A DNA stretch of 64,000 nucleotides from Lacrimispora algidixylanolytica (GTDB lineage: Bacteria > Bacillota > Clostridia > Lachnospirales > Lachnospiraceae): the NCBI RefSeq assembly GCF_003609635.1, contig NZ_MCIA01000035.1:124001-188000 (forward strand), read 5' to 3'. Every line of letters begins with the position of its first letter. Position 1 is the stretch's first letter. The position numbers and the translations under genes were made by a program. Positions 25,770-36,875 of the stretch are shown piece after piece. Under the pieces are notes generated by a model. That model made no database searches and was not told where the DNA came from. It saw only the letters and a program-made list of their open reading frames with translations.

Positions 25770-28493
25770 GTGCCTGAGACAACAAAAAAGAAAACAACAG
25801 AAAAAAAGGGGACAAGAGGAAAAAACGGGAGATCAGGAAACAGCAGTTCCAGAAAAAAAGTGGTTTTGCCGGAACCGGAATTTATCCACTCAGAAGTAGT
25901 TATCATGATGTCATTTGCGGCTGCTTCCATACTATTTTTAAGCAATTTTGGTTTATGCGGTATGGTTGGTCAGTTTTTACGTAGTGTACAGCTTGGTATT
26001 TTTGGAGGAATCGGATACATTGCACCGGTGCTTCTTTTTGCTGGAACTGCATTTTTCTTATCAAATCAGGGAAATCCGAGAGCAGCATTTAAGCTGGCGT
26101 CCTTTGTACTGGCGCTGGTTTCTTTGTGTGGTTTTTTGCAGCTTATATTCGGAGTCAGTCCCGGTGAAGGAACCACTTTGATTGACATTTATTTAGAATC
26201 CTCAGTCAGTGGAAGAGGCGGCGGGTTAATCGGAGGACTACTAGCAGAAGGGCTTTCAGCCATAATCGGTGTCGTAGGAGCCTATCTTGTAATTATTGTT
26301 CTCCTTGTCATTTCCGGTGTCTGTATCACGGAAAAATCCTTTGTGGATTTGGTGAAAAACGGAAGTGGGAAAGCTTATCGTCATGCAAGAGAAAATATTG
26401 ATATACATAGAGAGATTCATGCAGAACGACAGGAAGAGCGCAAGAGACTGCGGGAAGAACAAAAACTTCGCGGAGTTAATTTGGATGCGACGAATCTTTC
26501 CGACATCTCATCCCAAGTGGTTCCCAGACCTGCTCCAGTGGATTTTGAAGCAGAGCTTGTAACAGAACCAATGATGGTTATGGATGAATATCTGGAAGAA
26601 GATATTGATATTCAGGCAGAACGTCTGGCTGCAGTGACCGCGACAGAACTTGAAAGAGCAAATCCCGCCGATCTATTTACCGGTAGCATCTCTCCGGTTC
26701 GAAAGGCAGATGAAGATTCGGTTCCATTTGAGCCTGATTGGAAAGTCGAGCCAATGATGGAAGAATTGGACGAACCTTCTATATATATGAAGAAAGAGAA
26801 CAGAACGTTACAGGAGATGGAAGTGGTAGAGGAAGATTACTACCCGGTAGAGACTCCAGAAACCTTTACCGTCCGAGAAGAACAAAAGAGAGTCGTTACG
26901 GCTTCCGGTAAAATAATTGAAACAGATACCGAGGCTTTGCAGAAAAAGCTGGTTACCAAACGAGAAGAAGCTGCAAAGGAAGGCGATCTATCAGTCAGCC
27001 AGCAGATCAAGCAAAAAGTGGAAGTTGTAAAGAAAGAATACGAATATCCCCCACTTACTCTGCTAAAAAAAGGAAAAGCAGCGACTTTTTCTGACCGGGA
27101 ATACAAAGAAACAGCCATCAAGCTTCAAAAAACACTTCAAAACTTTGGCGTAGGTGTAACCGTTACCAATATTAGCTGTGGTCCATCTGTGACCAGGTAT
27201 GAGCTTCATCCAGAACAAGGCGTAAAAGTCAGTAAGATTGTCAGCCTTGCTGATGACATTAAGTTAAGTCTGGCTGCGGCAGATATCCGTATTGAAGCTC
27301 CCATACCAGGGAAATCAGCAGTGGGCATTGAAGTACCAAACAAAGAAAATAATGTTGTTTATCTACGGGATATTTTAGAGGCGGAAAACTTTAAGACTCA
27401 TTCCTCAAATATCGCATTTGCCGTGGGAAAAGACATCGGAGGTCAGGTCGTTGTTACGGATATCGGGAAAATGCCCCATCTCCTTATCGCCGGTGCTACC
27501 GGTTCCGGTAAATCCGTTTGTATTAACACGTTAATTATGAGTATAATTTTTAAAGCGAATCCAGAAGATGTGAAGCTGATCATGATAGATCCAAAAGTGG
27601 TGGAACTAAGTGTTTATAATGGAATTCCCCATTTGCTTCTTCCAGTCGTAACCGATCCAAAGAAAGCTTCTGGTGCATTGAACTGGGCTGTTGCAGAGAT
27701 GACGGACCGTTATAATAAGTTTGCTCAGTATAATGTGAGAGAAATTAAAGGATATAATGCTAAAGTTGAAAGCATCAAGGATATAGAAGACGAGAACAAA
27801 CCGAAAAAGATGCCACAGATTATCATTATCATAGACGAGCTTGCAGATCTTATGATGGTGGCACCTGGAGAAGTAGAAGATGCCATCTGTCGTCTTGCTC
27901 AGTTGGCTAGAGCGGCTGGAATCCATCTTGTTATCGCAACTCAGCGTCCATCGGTTAATGTCATCACCGGACTGATTAAGGCCAATGTACCATCAAGAGT
28001 TGCATTTGCCGTTTCCTCTGGTGTGGATTCTAGAACGATTATTGATATGAACGGTGCGGAGAAACTTCTTGGTAAGGGTGATATGTTATTCTATCCAGCT
28101 GGTTATCCAAAACCCATGCGAGTCCAGGGTGCCTTTATATCAGATTCTGAAGTTTCTAAAGTAGTTGAATTTCTAACAGAGCAAGGCATGACACCAGAGT
28201 ATGATCTTGAGGTGGAAAACATGATTTCTTCTGCTCCTGCAGGACAGGATATGAAGGGGTCAGGAAATGACCGGGATGAATATTTTATACAGGCAGCTAA
28301 ATTCATTATTGATAAAGATAAAGCTTCCATTGGTATGCTTCAGCGAATGTTTAAAATAGGTTTTAACAGGGCCGCCAGGATTATGGACCAGCTTGCAGAA
28401 GCGAATGTGGTAGGCGAAGAAGAAGGTACCAAACCACGTAAGGTATTAATGAGTACAGAAGAGTTTGAGGAGATGTTGGAGCAGGGGTATTAA
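25770..28493 (+). CDS. ftsK: DNA translocase FtsK/SpoIIIE
   Basis: This 907-aa protein has a Lys/Arg-rich N-terminus, four membrane segments (about 45-190), a long acidic Glu-rich linker (about 200-420) and the FtsK alpha/beta motor with Walker A GATGSGKS (about residue 575) and Walker [35 protein letters not shown] follows. The C-terminal gamma winged helix (about 840-907; [24 protein letters not shown]) reads oriented DNA motifs. It moves chromosomes through the division or sporulation septum. GTG start behind AAAGGGGGAAG and its own promoter. Which of the FtsK and SpoIIIE roles dominates cannot be read from sequence. Confidence 0.95.
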   Translation: MPETTKKKTTEKKGTRGKNGRSGNSSSRKKVVLPEPEFIHSEVVIMMSFAAASILFLSNFGLCGMVGQFLRSVQLGIFGGIGYIAPVLLFAGTAFFLSNQGNPRAAFKLASFVLALVSLCGFLQLIFGVSPGEGTTLIDIYLESSVSGRGGGLIGGLLAEGLSAIIGVVGAYLVIIVLLVISGVCITEKSFVDLVKNGSGKAYRHARENIDIHREIHAERQEERKRLREEQKLRGVNLDATNLSDISSQVVPRPAPVDFEAELVTEPMMVMDEYLEEDIDIQAERLAAVTATELERANPADLFTGSISPVRKADEDSVPFEPDWKVEPMMEELDEPSIYMKKENRTLQEMEVVEEDYYPVETPETFTVREEQKRVVTASGKIIETDTEALQKKLVTKREEAAKEGDLSVSQQIKQKVEVVKKEYEYPPLTLLKKGKAATFSDREYKETAIKLQKTLQNFGVGVTVTNISCGPSVTRYELHPEQGVKVSKIVSLADDIKLSLAAADIRIEAPIPGKSAVGIEVPNKENNVVYLRDILEAENFKTHSSNIAFAVGKDIGGQVVVTDIGKMPHLLIAGATGSGKSVCINTLIMSIIFKANPEDVKLIMIDPKVVELSVYNGIPHLLLPVVTDPKKASGALNWAVAEMTDRYNKFAQYNVREIKGYNAKVESIKDIEDENKPKKMPQIIIIIDELADLMMVAPGEVEDAICRLAQLARAAGIHLVIATQRPSVNVITGLIKANVPSRVAFAVSSGVDSRTIIDMNGAEKLLGKGDMLFYPAGYPKPMRVQGAFISDSEVSKVVEFLTEQGMTPEYDLEVENMISSAPAGQDMKGSGNDRDEYFIQAAKFIIDKDKASIGMLQRMFKIGFNRAARIMDQLAEANVVGEEEGTKPRKVLMSTEEFEEMLEQGY

Positions 28494-28530
28494 AATAGAT
28501 ATGGTTCATATTAAAAGGAGGATCTTACAC

Positions 28531-30201
28531 ATGAAGACAGATATTGAGATCGCACAGGAAGCCAAGATGCTTCCCATTAAGGAAGTTGCTGCTTCCTATG
28601 GAATTGACGAAGATGAAATTGAACTTTACGGAAAGTATAAGGCAAAACTGTCTGATGAGCTTTGGGAACAAGTGAAAGATAAAAAAGATGGAAAGCTTGT
28701 TCTAGTAACAGCGATTAATCCAACTCCTGCCGGAGAAGGTAAAACAACCACAACGGTAGGTCTTGGAGAGGCCTTTGGTGTTATGGGGAAAAAGGCAATG
28801 ATCGCTTTAAGGGAACCATCTCTTGGACCTTGCTTTGGAATCAAAGGAGGCGCGGCAGGTGGCGGTTATGCTCAGATTGTCCCGATGGAAGATTTAAACC
28901 TTCATTTTACGGGAGACTTTCATGCCATCACTTCAGCCAATAACTTATTGGCGGCATTAATGGATAACCACATCCATCAAGGCAACACTTTGGAAATCGA
29001 TACTCGTCAGATTATCTGGAAACGCTGTTTGGATATGAACGACCGTGCCCTCAGGAATATTGTCGTAGGTTTGGGATCAAAAGCAGAAGGATTTGTAAGG
29101 GAAGATCATTTTGTAATTACGGTTGCATCAGAAATCATGGCTATCCTCTGCCTGGCAGATGATATGGAAGATTTAAAAGAACGCCTAGGAAAGATTATTG
29201 TGGCATATAATTATGCTGGAGAGCCAGTGACGGCGGAACAGTTACATGCAGTGGGAGCCATGGCAGCTCTTTTAAAGGATGCCCTAAAACCAAACCTGAT
29301 TCAGACTCTGGAACACACTGGAGCCATTGTTCATGGCGGTCCATTCGCTAACATTGCCCACGGCTGTAATAGTGTCCGTGCCACCAAGACAGCTTTAAAG
29401 CTGGCAGATATTGTAGTGACCGAAGCAGGTTTTGGAGCAGATCTTGGAGCAGAAAAGTTTATGGACATCAAATGCCGAAAGGCAGGCCTAAAACCAGATG
29501 CAATTGTTCTAGTAGCCACCATCAGAGCACTTAAATATAACGGCGGTGTAGCAAAAGATCAGTTGAGTCAAGAAAATGTTCCAGCTTTAGAAAAAGGAAT
29601 CGTAAACCTTGAAAAGCATATAGAAAACATGCAAAAATACGGAGTTCCAGTTGTTGTGACCTTGAATTCCTTCCTACCTGACACTGAGGCAGAATATCAG
29701 TTTGTCAAGAAATTCTGTGAGGAAAGAGGATGTGAATTCGCCTTATCTGAGGTTTGGGAAAAGGGCGGTAAAGGCGGAGTCGAACTGGCTGAAAAAGTAC
29801 TTTATACCCTGGAAAATAAAGAAAGCAAATTTTCACCTATATATCCTGATGATATGGGATTAAAGGAGAAAGTGGAAACCGTTGCAAGAGAGATATATGG
29901 TGCAGAAGGAGTGACTTATGCACCGGCCGCTTTAAGAGCTATGAAGAAGTTTGAGGAAATGGGATTTGGAAATCTACCTGTTTGTATGGCTAAAACACAG
30001 TATTCCCTTTCTGATGATCAGACGAAACTTGGGCGTCCAGAAGGATTTGAAATCAATGTACGGGATGCGTATGTGTCTGCTGGTGCAGGATTTGTTGTTG
30101 TGTTGACGGGTGCCATTATGACGATGCCTGGACTTCCCAAAAAACCAGCGGCTGACGGGATTGATATTAATAAAGATGGAATAATTACCGGGTTATTCTA
30201 A
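28531..30201 (+). CDS. fhs: Formate--tetrahydrofolate ligase
   Basis: This 556-aa enzyme has the ATP-binding loop [19 protein letters not shown] and the conserved [22 protein letters not shown] and [21 protein letters not shown]. It makes 10-formyl-THF from formate, ATP and THF, feeding purines and, in acetogens, the Wood-Ljungdahl methyl branch. The start is ATG 28531 behind AAAAGGAGG; the longer frame from 28465 overlaps ftsK and lacks an RBS. No other C1 genes are adjacent, so acetogenesis cannot be claimed. Confidence 0.96.
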   Translation: MKTDIEIAQEAKMLPIKEVAASYGIDEDEIELYGKYKAKLSDELWEQVKDKKDGKLVLVTAINPTPAGEGKTTTTVGLGEAFGVMGKKAMIALREPSLGPCFGIKGGAAGGGYAQIVPMEDLNLHFTGDFHAITSANNLLAALMDNHIHQGNTLEIDTRQIIWKRCLDMNDRALRNIVVGLGSKAEGFVREDHFVITVASEIMAILCLADDMEDLKERLGKIIVAYNYAGEPVTAEQLHAVGAMAALLKDALKPNLIQTLEHTGAIVHGGPFANIAHGCNSVRATKTALKLADIVVTEAGFGADLGAEKFMDIKCRKAGLKPDAIVLVATIRALKYNGGVAKDQLSQENVPALEKGIVNLEKHIENMQKYGVPVVVTLNSFLPDTEAEYQFVKKFCEERGCEFALSEVWEKGGKGGVELAEKVLYTLENKESKFSPIYPDDMGLKEKVETVAREIYGAEGVTYAPAALRAMKKFEEMGFGNLPVCMAKTQYSLSDDQTKLGRPEGFEINVRDAYVSAGAGFVVVLTGAIMTMPGLPKKPAADGIDINKDGIITGLF

Positions 30202-30212
30202 TGGAGGTTTCT

Positions 30213-31679
30213 ATGAAGTTTAAAGAATGGCTGAAAGACTTAAACTATGAAGTATTACAGGGAAGCCTTGATGAAGACGTGGATGAAATCGTTTATGATT
30301 CCAGAAAAGCCAGAGAAGGTGCTGTATTTGTATGTATGAAGGGAACTAAAGTTGATTCCCATGAATTTATCCCGGCTGTCGTAAAAGCCGGGGTGAAGGT
30401 TTTGGTTATGGAAGAAAAGGTACCTGTTCCCGAAGGTGTGACCGCAATTTATGTACATAATGCAAGAGAGGCTCTTGCTCTTTTGTCTGCCGCCAGGTTT
30501 GGCTATCCTGCAGAAAAGATGGTGACCATCGGAGTTACAGGCACAAAGGGAAAGACCACCACAACTCATATGATCAAAACAATCTTAGAATCCTGCGGAA
30601 AAAAAGTTGGAATGATCGGTACCACTGGCATTGTCATTGGTGACGTCGTAACTCCAACCAAGAATACAACTCCGGAATCCTATGAACTGCATGAGGCCTT
30701 TCAAACCATGGTAGAGGCTGGATGCGAATACTTAGTAATGGAAGTATCCTCTCAGGCTTACAAGATGCACCGGGTCGCTGGAATCACCTTTGATTACGGT
30801 TTGTTTACGAACATTTCCCCAGATCACATTGGTCCAGATGAACACGAAGATTTTGATGAATATCTTTATTATAAATCAAGAATCTTTAATACCTGCAAAA
30901 AGGGTGTTATGAACAAAGACGATGTGCACTGGGAACAGGTAACAAAAGATGCTTCCTGCCAGCTTTATTTCTTCTCCATGGATGCCGAGGGAACGGATTT
31001 TAAAGCAGACAACATCCATTACGTATCCCAATCCGATTTTGTTGGAATTGAATTTGATGTAAAAGGACGATACAGCCTTCCCGTTCGGGTTAATATTCCT
31101 GGTCGCTTTAACGTGGCCAATGCACTGGCTGCAGTCAGCATCTTAAGCTTTCTTGACCTTCCAAAAGACAGGATCTGCCATGGACTGGAACATCTTAGTG
31201 TAAATGGACGTATGGAAATCGTATACAGCTCTGAAAAATGTACGGTTATTGTAGATTACGCACATAATGCCATAAGCATGGAAAGTCTTCTCACCACCCT
31301 TAGGGATTATAATCCAAAACGTCTGGTCTGTGTGTTTGGCTGTGGAGGAAACCGCTCCAAAGACCGCCGCTATTCTATGGGTGACAGTGCCGGTCGTCTG
31401 GCTGACTTTACAATTATTACAGCGGATAATTCCAGATTTGAAAAAACAGAAGATATCATTGCAGACATCAGAGGAAGCATTTCAAAGACTGCTGGCAAAT
31501 TTATTGAAATCCCAGACCGTAGAGAAGCCATTCGTTACAGCATAGCCCATGCAGAACCAGGGGATATGATTGCAATTATTGGAAAAGGCCACGAAGATTA
31601 TCAGGAGATGAATGGGGTACGCCACCATTTCCTCGATCGGGAAGAGGTTTTAGAAGCAGTAAAGATTCTAAATATCTAA
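30213..31679 (+). CDS. murE: UDP-MurNAc-tripeptide synthetase (MurE)
   Basis: This 488-aa Mur ligase has the P-loop GVTGTKGKTTTTHM, carbamylated-Lys region VSSQAYKMHRV, YAHNAISME and GKGHEDYQEM. The amino-acid selecting motif is D405-N-S-R408, close to the DNPR of diaminopimelate enzymes (the contacting N and R are kept), so meso-DAP is the likely substrate. The start is ATG 30213 with GGAGG 5 bp upstream; the ATG at 30201 overlaps the fhs stop and would place this RBS inside the gene. It precedes murF, with a hairpin between them. Confidence 0.9.
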   Translation: MKFKEWLKDLNYEVLQGSLDEDVDEIVYDSRKAREGAVFVCMKGTKVDSHEFIPAVVKAGVKVLVMEEKVPVPEGVTAIYVHNAREALALLSAARFGYPAEKMVTIGVTGTKGKTTTTHMIKTILESCGKKVGMIGTTGIVIGDVVTPTKNTTPESYELHEAFQTMVEAGCEYLVMEVSSQAYKMHRVAGITFDYGLFTNISPDHIGPDEHEDFDEYLYYKSRIFNTCKKGVMNKDDVHWEQVTKDASCQLYFFSMDAEGTDFKADNIHYVSQSDFVGIEFDVKGRYSLPVRVNIPGRFNVANALAAVSILSFLDLPKDRICHGLEHLSVNGRMEIVYSSEKCTVIVDYAHNAISMESLLTTLRDYNPKRLVCVFGCGGNRSKDRRYSMGDSAGRLADFTIITADNSRFEKTEDIIADIRGSISKTAGKFIEIPDRREAIRYSIAHAEPGDMIAIIGKGHEDYQEMNGVRHHFLDREEVLEAVKILNI

Positions 31680-31702
31680 AAAACGGAAAGTGAAAAATAA
31701 AT

Positions 31703-31736
31703 GCCGGAAGCTGTGAATATGCGGCTTTCGGCTTTT
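31703..31736 (+). terminator. Hairpin with T-run between murE and murF
   Basis: GCCGGAAGC and GCTTTCGGC form a 9-bp stem with one wobble and a 12-nt loop, followed by TTTT. It could end part of the murE transcripts. murF starts 55 bp later. Confidence 0.5.
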
Positions 31737-31790
31737 CCACGGCAGATGGGAGGAATGTGCGCCAGAGGCGTACGAGAAACGGAGGAAGCA

Positions 31791-33161
31791 ATGGTAAACA
31801 TGACAATTAATGAAATTCTTTTAGCAACGGGAGGAACCCTTCTTTGTGGAAGCAAAGATACCGTTCTACAACATATAAGCATTGATTCTAGAAATGAGAA
31901 GGAACATTCTTTGTTTGTTCCTTTGATCGGGGAAAAGGTGGATGCCCACCAGTTTATTGACCAAGCCTTTTTAAATGGTGCCGCGGCGACACTGACCAGT
32001 GAGCATGATGCCGTGGATGCAGAAAAACCCTGGATTCGCGTGGCTGATACCAAAGACGCCCTTCAGGCAATTGGTTGTTTTTATCGAGAGCGCCTTTCCA
32101 TTCCTTTGGTTGGAATTACAGGAAGCGTAGGGAAGACCACAACAAGAGAGATGGTGGCCTGTGCTCTTAGTGCAGGCTTTAACGTGTTTAAAACTTCTGG
32201 AAACCATAACAGTCAGGTTGGTGTTCCTATTACTCTATCTGAAATCACGCCTGACCATGAAATCGGAGTTATTGAACTTGGAATGAGCGAACCAGGAGAA
32301 CTTACGGTTATTGCAACACTTTCAAAGATTCAAATGGCAGTTATTACAAATATCGGAGTGACCCATATCGAACAACTAGGCTCCAGAGAAAACATCTATA
32401 AAGAAAAGCTTACCATTCAAGATGGACTCACAGAGGGCGGGATTTTGTTTTTAAACGGCGATGATGACCTTTTAAGAGATACAAAAGCCAGGGAAGGCTG
32501 CAAGACCATATATTATGGAACTGGTGACAATGCAGATTATCGAGCTGAAAACATACATTTGGAAGATGGTTTCCCCGCATTTACTGCTACTTACAAGGAT
32601 CAAAAAGTATTCGTAAAGCTTCCTGTTATGGGAAGTCACAATGTCCTTAATGCTATGGTTTCTCTGGCCGTTGCTTCAGAAAATGGAATCTCTTTGGAAG
32701 CAGCTGCTAGAAAACTCAACGAGTTTACTGGTTTTAAAAACCGTCAGCAGATCTATGATGTAGATGGAATGACAATCATTGACGATACTTATAACGCAAG
32801 CCCTGTTTCCATGAAAGCAGGCCTTGAAGTACTAAGTTCTCTAGCAAATGCCAAAAGAAGGATTGCTGTATTAGCCGATATGAAGGAGTTGGGGGAAGAC
32901 GCACCCAAATACCATTATGAAATCGGAGAATACATTGTAGCTCATCCGATTTATGAGTTGGTAACACTGGGAGAGCTGGCAGGTCAGATTGCAAGAGCCG
33001 TAAGAGAACAATCAAACGGCATATTGATAAAGGAATTCATGGAACAGGATGCTCTTATTGCATATTTAAAAGGAGAGTTAAAAGAAGGAGATGGCGTCCT
33101 TTTCAAAGGCTCTAACAGTATGAAACTCAGTCAGGTGGTAGATCAGTTCCATCTGGTTTAA
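31791..33161 (+). CDS. murF: UDP-MurNAc-tripeptide--D-Ala-D-Ala ligase (MurF)
   Basis: This 457-aa Mur ligase has GITGSVGKTTTREMV, GNHNSQVGVPITL, ELGMSEPGEL, TNIGVTHIEQLGS and the C-terminal DDTYNASPVSMKAGL typical of MurF. It adds D-Ala-D-Ala to complete the lipid-linked wall precursor. The start is ATG 31791, 5 bp after GGAGG at 31781-31785; the longer frame from 31701 would run through the murE-murF hairpin. priA follows within 33 bp. Confidence 0.94.
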   Translation: MVNMTINEILLATGGTLLCGSKDTVLQHISIDSRNEKEHSLFVPLIGEKVDAHQFIDQAFLNGAAATLTSEHDAVDAEKPWIRVADTKDALQAIGCFYRERLSIPLVGITGSVGKTTTREMVACALSAGFNVFKTSGNHNSQVGVPITLSEITPDHEIGVIELGMSEPGELTVIATLSKIQMAVITNIGVTHIEQLGSRENIYKEKLTIQDGLTEGGILFLNGDDDLLRDTKAREGCKTIYYGTGDNADYRAENIHLEDGFPAFTATYKDQKVFVKLPVMGSHNVLNAMVSLAVASENGISLEAAARKLNEFTGFKNRQQIYDVDGMTIIDDTYNASPVSMKAGLEVLSSLANAKRRIAVLADMKELGEDAPKYHYEIGEYIVAHPIYELVTLGELAGQIARAVREQSNGILIKEFMEQDALIAYLKGELKEGDGVLFKGSNSMKLSQVVDQFHLV

Positions 33162-33193
33162 TTTCTAGAGATACAATGGAAACAGGTGAAGGA

Positions 33194-35422
33194 ATGACAG
33201 AACGATATGCCCGTATTATCATAGATATTTCCCATGAAAAAGTAGACAGAACCTTTGATTACCGGATACCAGAGCGCTTGTTTGAAGAGGTATCTGTGGG
33301 TTCCTTAGTCTTAATTCCTTTTGGGAAGGGAAATGCCATGCGCAAGGGGTATGTGGTCGGCATTACCCCACATGCAGATTATGACAGAGATAAGATCAAA
33401 GAAATAGCAGGGATTGTAACGGATAGTGTTACAGCAGAATCCCTGCTTATTTCCCTTGCCTGGTGGTTAAAAGAACAATATGGCTCCACCATGAATCAGG
33501 CACTGAAAACCGTGCTCCCGGTAAAGCAGAAGATTAAGCCAAAAGAAAAAAAAGTTCTACGCTGTCTTCTTCAAAGGGAGGCGTTATTAGAGGCATGGAA
33601 AGAATCAGAGAGAAAAAGTTATAAAGCCAGATCAAGACTTTTTCTGGCATTTATGGATAATCCACTCATTCCTTATGAAATAGCAGTTAATCAGATGAAC
33701 TTATCCTCTGCAACATTAAAGCCAATGATTGAAAAAGGATTTGTAAGCATGGAGTCTGAAGAAATATATAGAAATCCTATTAAAATGAAACAAAGCCAAG
33801 TTCCTCGAGTATTATTAAACCAGGAACAGCAAGTTATCGTGGATCGTTTTTCCAAGGATTATTCGGAGGATTTAAGACAAACTTATTTGATTCACGGAGT
33901 TACCGGAAGCGGCAAAACAGAAGTCTATATGGAACTGATAGATACAGTCATTCAAGATGGGAAACAGGTCATTCTTCTCATACCTGAGATTGCTCTGACT
34001 TATCAGACGGTAATGCGGTTTTATGGACGATTTGGGAGTAGAGTCTCCATTATCAATTCCAGGCTTTCCGCAGGAGAACGATATGATCAGTTTGAACGGG
34101 CCAGAAATGGAGATATTGATATTATGATAGGCCCCAGATCCGCTCTTTTCACCCCATTTGCAAAATTAGGACTGATTCTCATTGATGAGGAACACGAAGG
34201 AGCATATAAAAGCGAAGTGGTTCCTAGATATCATGCCAGAGAGGTGGCAGAAAAAAGAGCGTCACTACAAGGCGCTTCCCTGGTATTAGGATCCGCAACT
34301 CCGTCCTTAGAGGCCTATACCAAAGCTCTGAGAGGAGAATACCTGCTTTTCCTTTTAACAGAACGTGCGAAAAAAGACAGCCGCCTGGCAAATGTATTGG
34401 TAGCAGATTTGCGACAAGAATTAAAAGAAGGCAATAAAACGATTTTCAGTAAGAACCTAAAAGCGATGATGGAAGACCGTCTGGAGAAAAAAGAACAGAT
34501 TATGCTTTTTATCAACCGCCGTGGTTATGCTAACTTTGTATCCTGCCGTTCCTGTGGTGAGGCCATACGATGTCCCCACTGTGACGTAACCTTGACACTT
34601 CATAACAATAAAAGCTTAGTCTGCCATTACTGTGGTCATACCATCCCAATGCCGGAAAAGTGTCCCTCCTGTGGTTCCCCTTACATTGCCAATTTTGGAG
34701 TGGGTACTCAAAAAATTGAGCAGATGACAAAAAAAATGTTTCCTTCTGCCAGAACTCTTCGTATGGATCTGGATACCACAAAGAAAAAAGGCGGGCATGA
34801 GGAAATCCTTACCGCTTTTTCCGAAGGAGAAGCAGACATATTAATTGGAACTCAGATGATTGTAAAAGGGCATGATTTTCCAAATGTAACACTGGTAGGT
34901 GTTTTGGCGGCGGATTTATCCTTATATACTCCAGACTACCGGGCGGCAGAACGAACCTTCCAGCTTCTGACCCAGGCGGCAGGCCGGGCCGGAAGAGACC
35001 AAAAACCTGGTGATGTGGTGATCCAGACATACAGTCCGGAGCATTACGCCATCACCGCAGCCGCTAATCAGGATTATCCCACATTTTACAATCAGGAAAT
35101 GGTATTCCGGCGGATGATGAAATATCCTCCAGCCAACGTACTTTTAACGGTCCAGTTTTCTTCCAGGAACGAAAAAACATTGGCCGCATCTGCAGATGCT
35201 GTGACGGCATATATTTCTCCTATGACAGAAGAGGAAATGGTGCAAACAATTGGCCCAGCAGAGGCTTCTGTATACAAAATTAATGATATATACAGAAAAA
35301 TTTTATACTTGAAACACGAAAACTATGATATACTAATAAAAATTAGGGATCAGATTGATGGTTTTTCTGAAAACCGACCAGATTTATTTGATCTGGTTCT
35401 GATACAATATGATTTTTCATAA
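33194..35422 (+). CDS. priA: Primosomal protein N' (PriA helicase)
   Basis: This 742-aa replication restart helicase has an N-terminal DNA-binding domain (FDYRIPE, VLIPFG), Walker A HGVTGSGKTE, DEEH box LILIDEEHEGAYKS, and eight zinc-binding Cys in CRSCGEAIRCPHC and CHYCGHTIPMPEKCPSC. IGTQMIVKGHDFPNVTLVGVL and QAAGRAGR follow. It loads the replisome at stalled forks. ATG 33194 is preferred because AGGTGAAGGA precedes it; ATG 33176 has no RBS. def follows by 18 bp. Confidence 0.95.
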   Translation: MTERYARIIIDISHEKVDRTFDYRIPERLFEEVSVGSLVLIPFGKGNAMRKGYVVGITPHADYDRDKIKEIAGIVTDSVTAESLLISLAWWLKEQYGSTMNQALKTVLPVKQKIKPKEKKVLRCLLQREALLEAWKESERKSYKARSRLFLAFMDNPLIPYEIAVNQMNLSSATLKPMIEKGFVSMESEEIYRNPIKMKQSQVPRVLLNQEQQVIVDRFSKDYSEDLRQTYLIHGVTGSGKTEVYMELIDTVIQDGKQVILLIPEIALTYQTVMRFYGRFGSRVSIINSRLSAGERYDQFERARNGDIDIMIGPRSALFTPFAKLGLILIDEEHEGAYKSEVVPRYHAREVAEKRASLQGASLVLGSATPSLEAYTKALRGEYLLFLLTERAKKDSRLANVLVADLRQELKEGNKTIFSKNLKAMMEDRLEKKEQIMLFINRRGYANFVSCRSCGEAIRCPHCDVTLTLHNNKSLVCHYCGHTIPMPEKCPSCGSPYIANFGVGTQKIEQMTKKMFPSARTLRMDLDTTKKKGGHEEILTAFSEGEADILIGTQMIVKGHDFPNVTLVGVLAADLSLYTPDYRAAERTFQLLTQAAGRAGRDQKPGDVVIQTYSPEHYAITAAANQDYPTFYNQEMVFRRMMKYPPANVLLTVQFSSRNEKTLAASADAVTAYISPMTEEEMVQTIGPAEASVYKINDIYRKILYLKHENYDILIKIRDQIDGFSENRPDLFDLVLIQYDFS

Positions 35423-35440
35423 ATGAGAGGATAAGAGAAG

Positions 35441-35932
35441 ATGGCGATTAGAACGGTTAGAACCATTGGAGATGAAATTTTAAGAAAACACTGTAAACCG
35501 GTGAAGGAAGTTACACCGCGAATCATAGAGCTGGTTGAAGACATGTTTGAAACCATGTATGAATCAAACGGCGTGGGTCTTGCTGCTCCCCAAGTTGGAG
35601 TATTAAAGCAAATTGTAGTAATTGATGTTGATGACGGCAATCAGTATGTACTCATCAACCCTGAGATCATAGAAAAAGACGGAAGCCAGACTGGGCCAGA
35701 GGGCTGTCTTAGTGTTCCAGGTAAATCTGGTACTGTGACAAGACCTAATCATGTCAAAGTAAAAGCCTATGACATTGAAATGAAACCTTTTGAACTGGAA
35801 GGGGAAGAACTTCTAGCCAGAGCAATCTGCCACGAATGCGATCACTTAAATGGTGATCTATATGTGGATATAGTAGAAGGTGAGTTAGAAGATGTATCCG
35901 ATCTTTTAGAAACGTTGGAAGTAGAGGAGTAA
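35441..35932 (+). CDS. def: Peptide deformylase
   Basis: This 163-aa enzyme has all three motifs: GVGLAAPQVG, EGCLSVPG (metal Cys) and the HExxH form ICHECDHLNG. It removes the formyl group from nascent proteins, in the reverse sense to the Met-tRNA formyltransferase encoded 2 bp downstream. The length is typical of the short Firmicutes type. The tail after the metal motif is acidic (VEGELEDVSDLLETLEVEE), as in related clostridia. Confidence 0.96.
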   Translation: MAIRTVRTIGDEILRKHCKPVKEVTPRIIELVEDMFETMYESNGVGLAAPQVGVLKQIVVIDVDDGNQYVLINPEIIEKDGSQTGPEGCLSVPGKSGTVTRPNHVKVKAYDIEMKPFELEGEELLARAICHECDHLNGDLYVDIVEGELEDVSDLLETLEVEE

Positions 35933-35934
35933 AT

Positions 35935-36873
35935 ATGCGCATTATTTTTATGGGAACACCTGATTTTTCTGTGCCTGCTCTAAAGGCACTTGTTGAGGCT
36001 GGACATGATGTAATTGCAGTCGTCACACAGCCAGATAAACCAAAAGGAAGAGGAAAAGAAGTTCAGATGCCACCGGTTAAGGAACAGGCATTGGAATATA
36101 ACATTCCAGTTTATCAACCTGTAAAAGCCAGAGCCCCTGAATTTGTGAAGCTCCTTTCTGATCTTGCTCCAGATGTCATGGTGGTTGCAGCCTTCGGGCA
36201 ACTTCTGCCAAAGAGTATCTTAGACATCCCAAAACACGGCTGTATCAATATACATGCCTCACTTCTTCCCAAGTACCGAGGTGCATCTCCGATACAGTAT
36301 GCAGTTATCAATGGGGAAAAGGAAAGTGGCATTACCACTATGATGATGGCAGAGGCTTTGGATACTGGAGATATGCTGGATCAGGCTAAAGTAACTCTGG
36401 ATTTAAAGGAAACCGGTGGAAGTCTTCACGAGAAGTTGAGTCAAATTGGTGGTTCCTTGATTATAAAGACATTAAATAAGCTGGAAGATAAAACTGCAGT
36501 TAGAATCCCTCAGGATGAATCAAAGTTCACCTACGTTGGTATGATTAAAAAAAACATGGGTGATATTGACTGGTCTATGGAGGCAGATGTCATCGAGCGT
36601 CTGATCCGGGGGCTTAATCCTTGGCCCAGTGCCTATACAGGCTGGAATGGAAAAGTGATAAAGATTTGGGAAGCTGATGTTGTAGACAAAGAATACGCGG
36701 GAGCCATTGGAGAAGTGGTGGAAACCGGAAAAGATTGTTTGGTGGTGAAGACCGGCAAAGGTGGCTTATCCATTAAAGAACTTCAGATGCAGGGAAAAAA
36801 GCGCATGGATATTGGTGCATTTCTGCGAGGATATCAGATCGCGGAAGGTACTGTTTTTGAAAGGAGTGTTTGA
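35935..36873 (+). CDS. fmt: Methionyl-tRNA formyltransferase
   Basis: This 312-aa enzyme has FMGTPDFSVPALKAL, the catalytic INIHASLLPKYRGASPIQ (N, H and later D) and GITTMMMAEALDTGDML, followed by a C-terminal OB-like tRNA-binding domain (from about 205). It formylates initiator Met-tRNA with 10-formyl-THF, the product of Fhs encoded nearby. RBS GAGGAG overlaps the def stop region. The metallopeptidase gene begins 2 bp after the fmt stop. Confidence 0.96.
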   Translation: MRIIFMGTPDFSVPALKALVEAGHDVIAVVTQPDKPKGRGKEVQMPPVKEQALEYNIPVYQPVKARAPEFVKLLSDLAPDVMVVAAFGQLLPKSILDIPKHGCINIHASLLPKYRGASPIQYAVINGEKESGITTMMMAEALDTGDMLDQAKVTLDLKETGGSLHEKLSQIGGSLIIKTLNKLEDKTAVRIPQDESKFTYVGMIKKNMGDIDWSMEADVIERLIRGLNPWPSAYTGWNGKVIKIWEADVVDKEYAGAIGEVVETGKDCLVVKTGKGGLSIKELQMQGKKRMDIGAFLRGYQIAEGTVFERSV

Positions 36874-36875
36874 TT

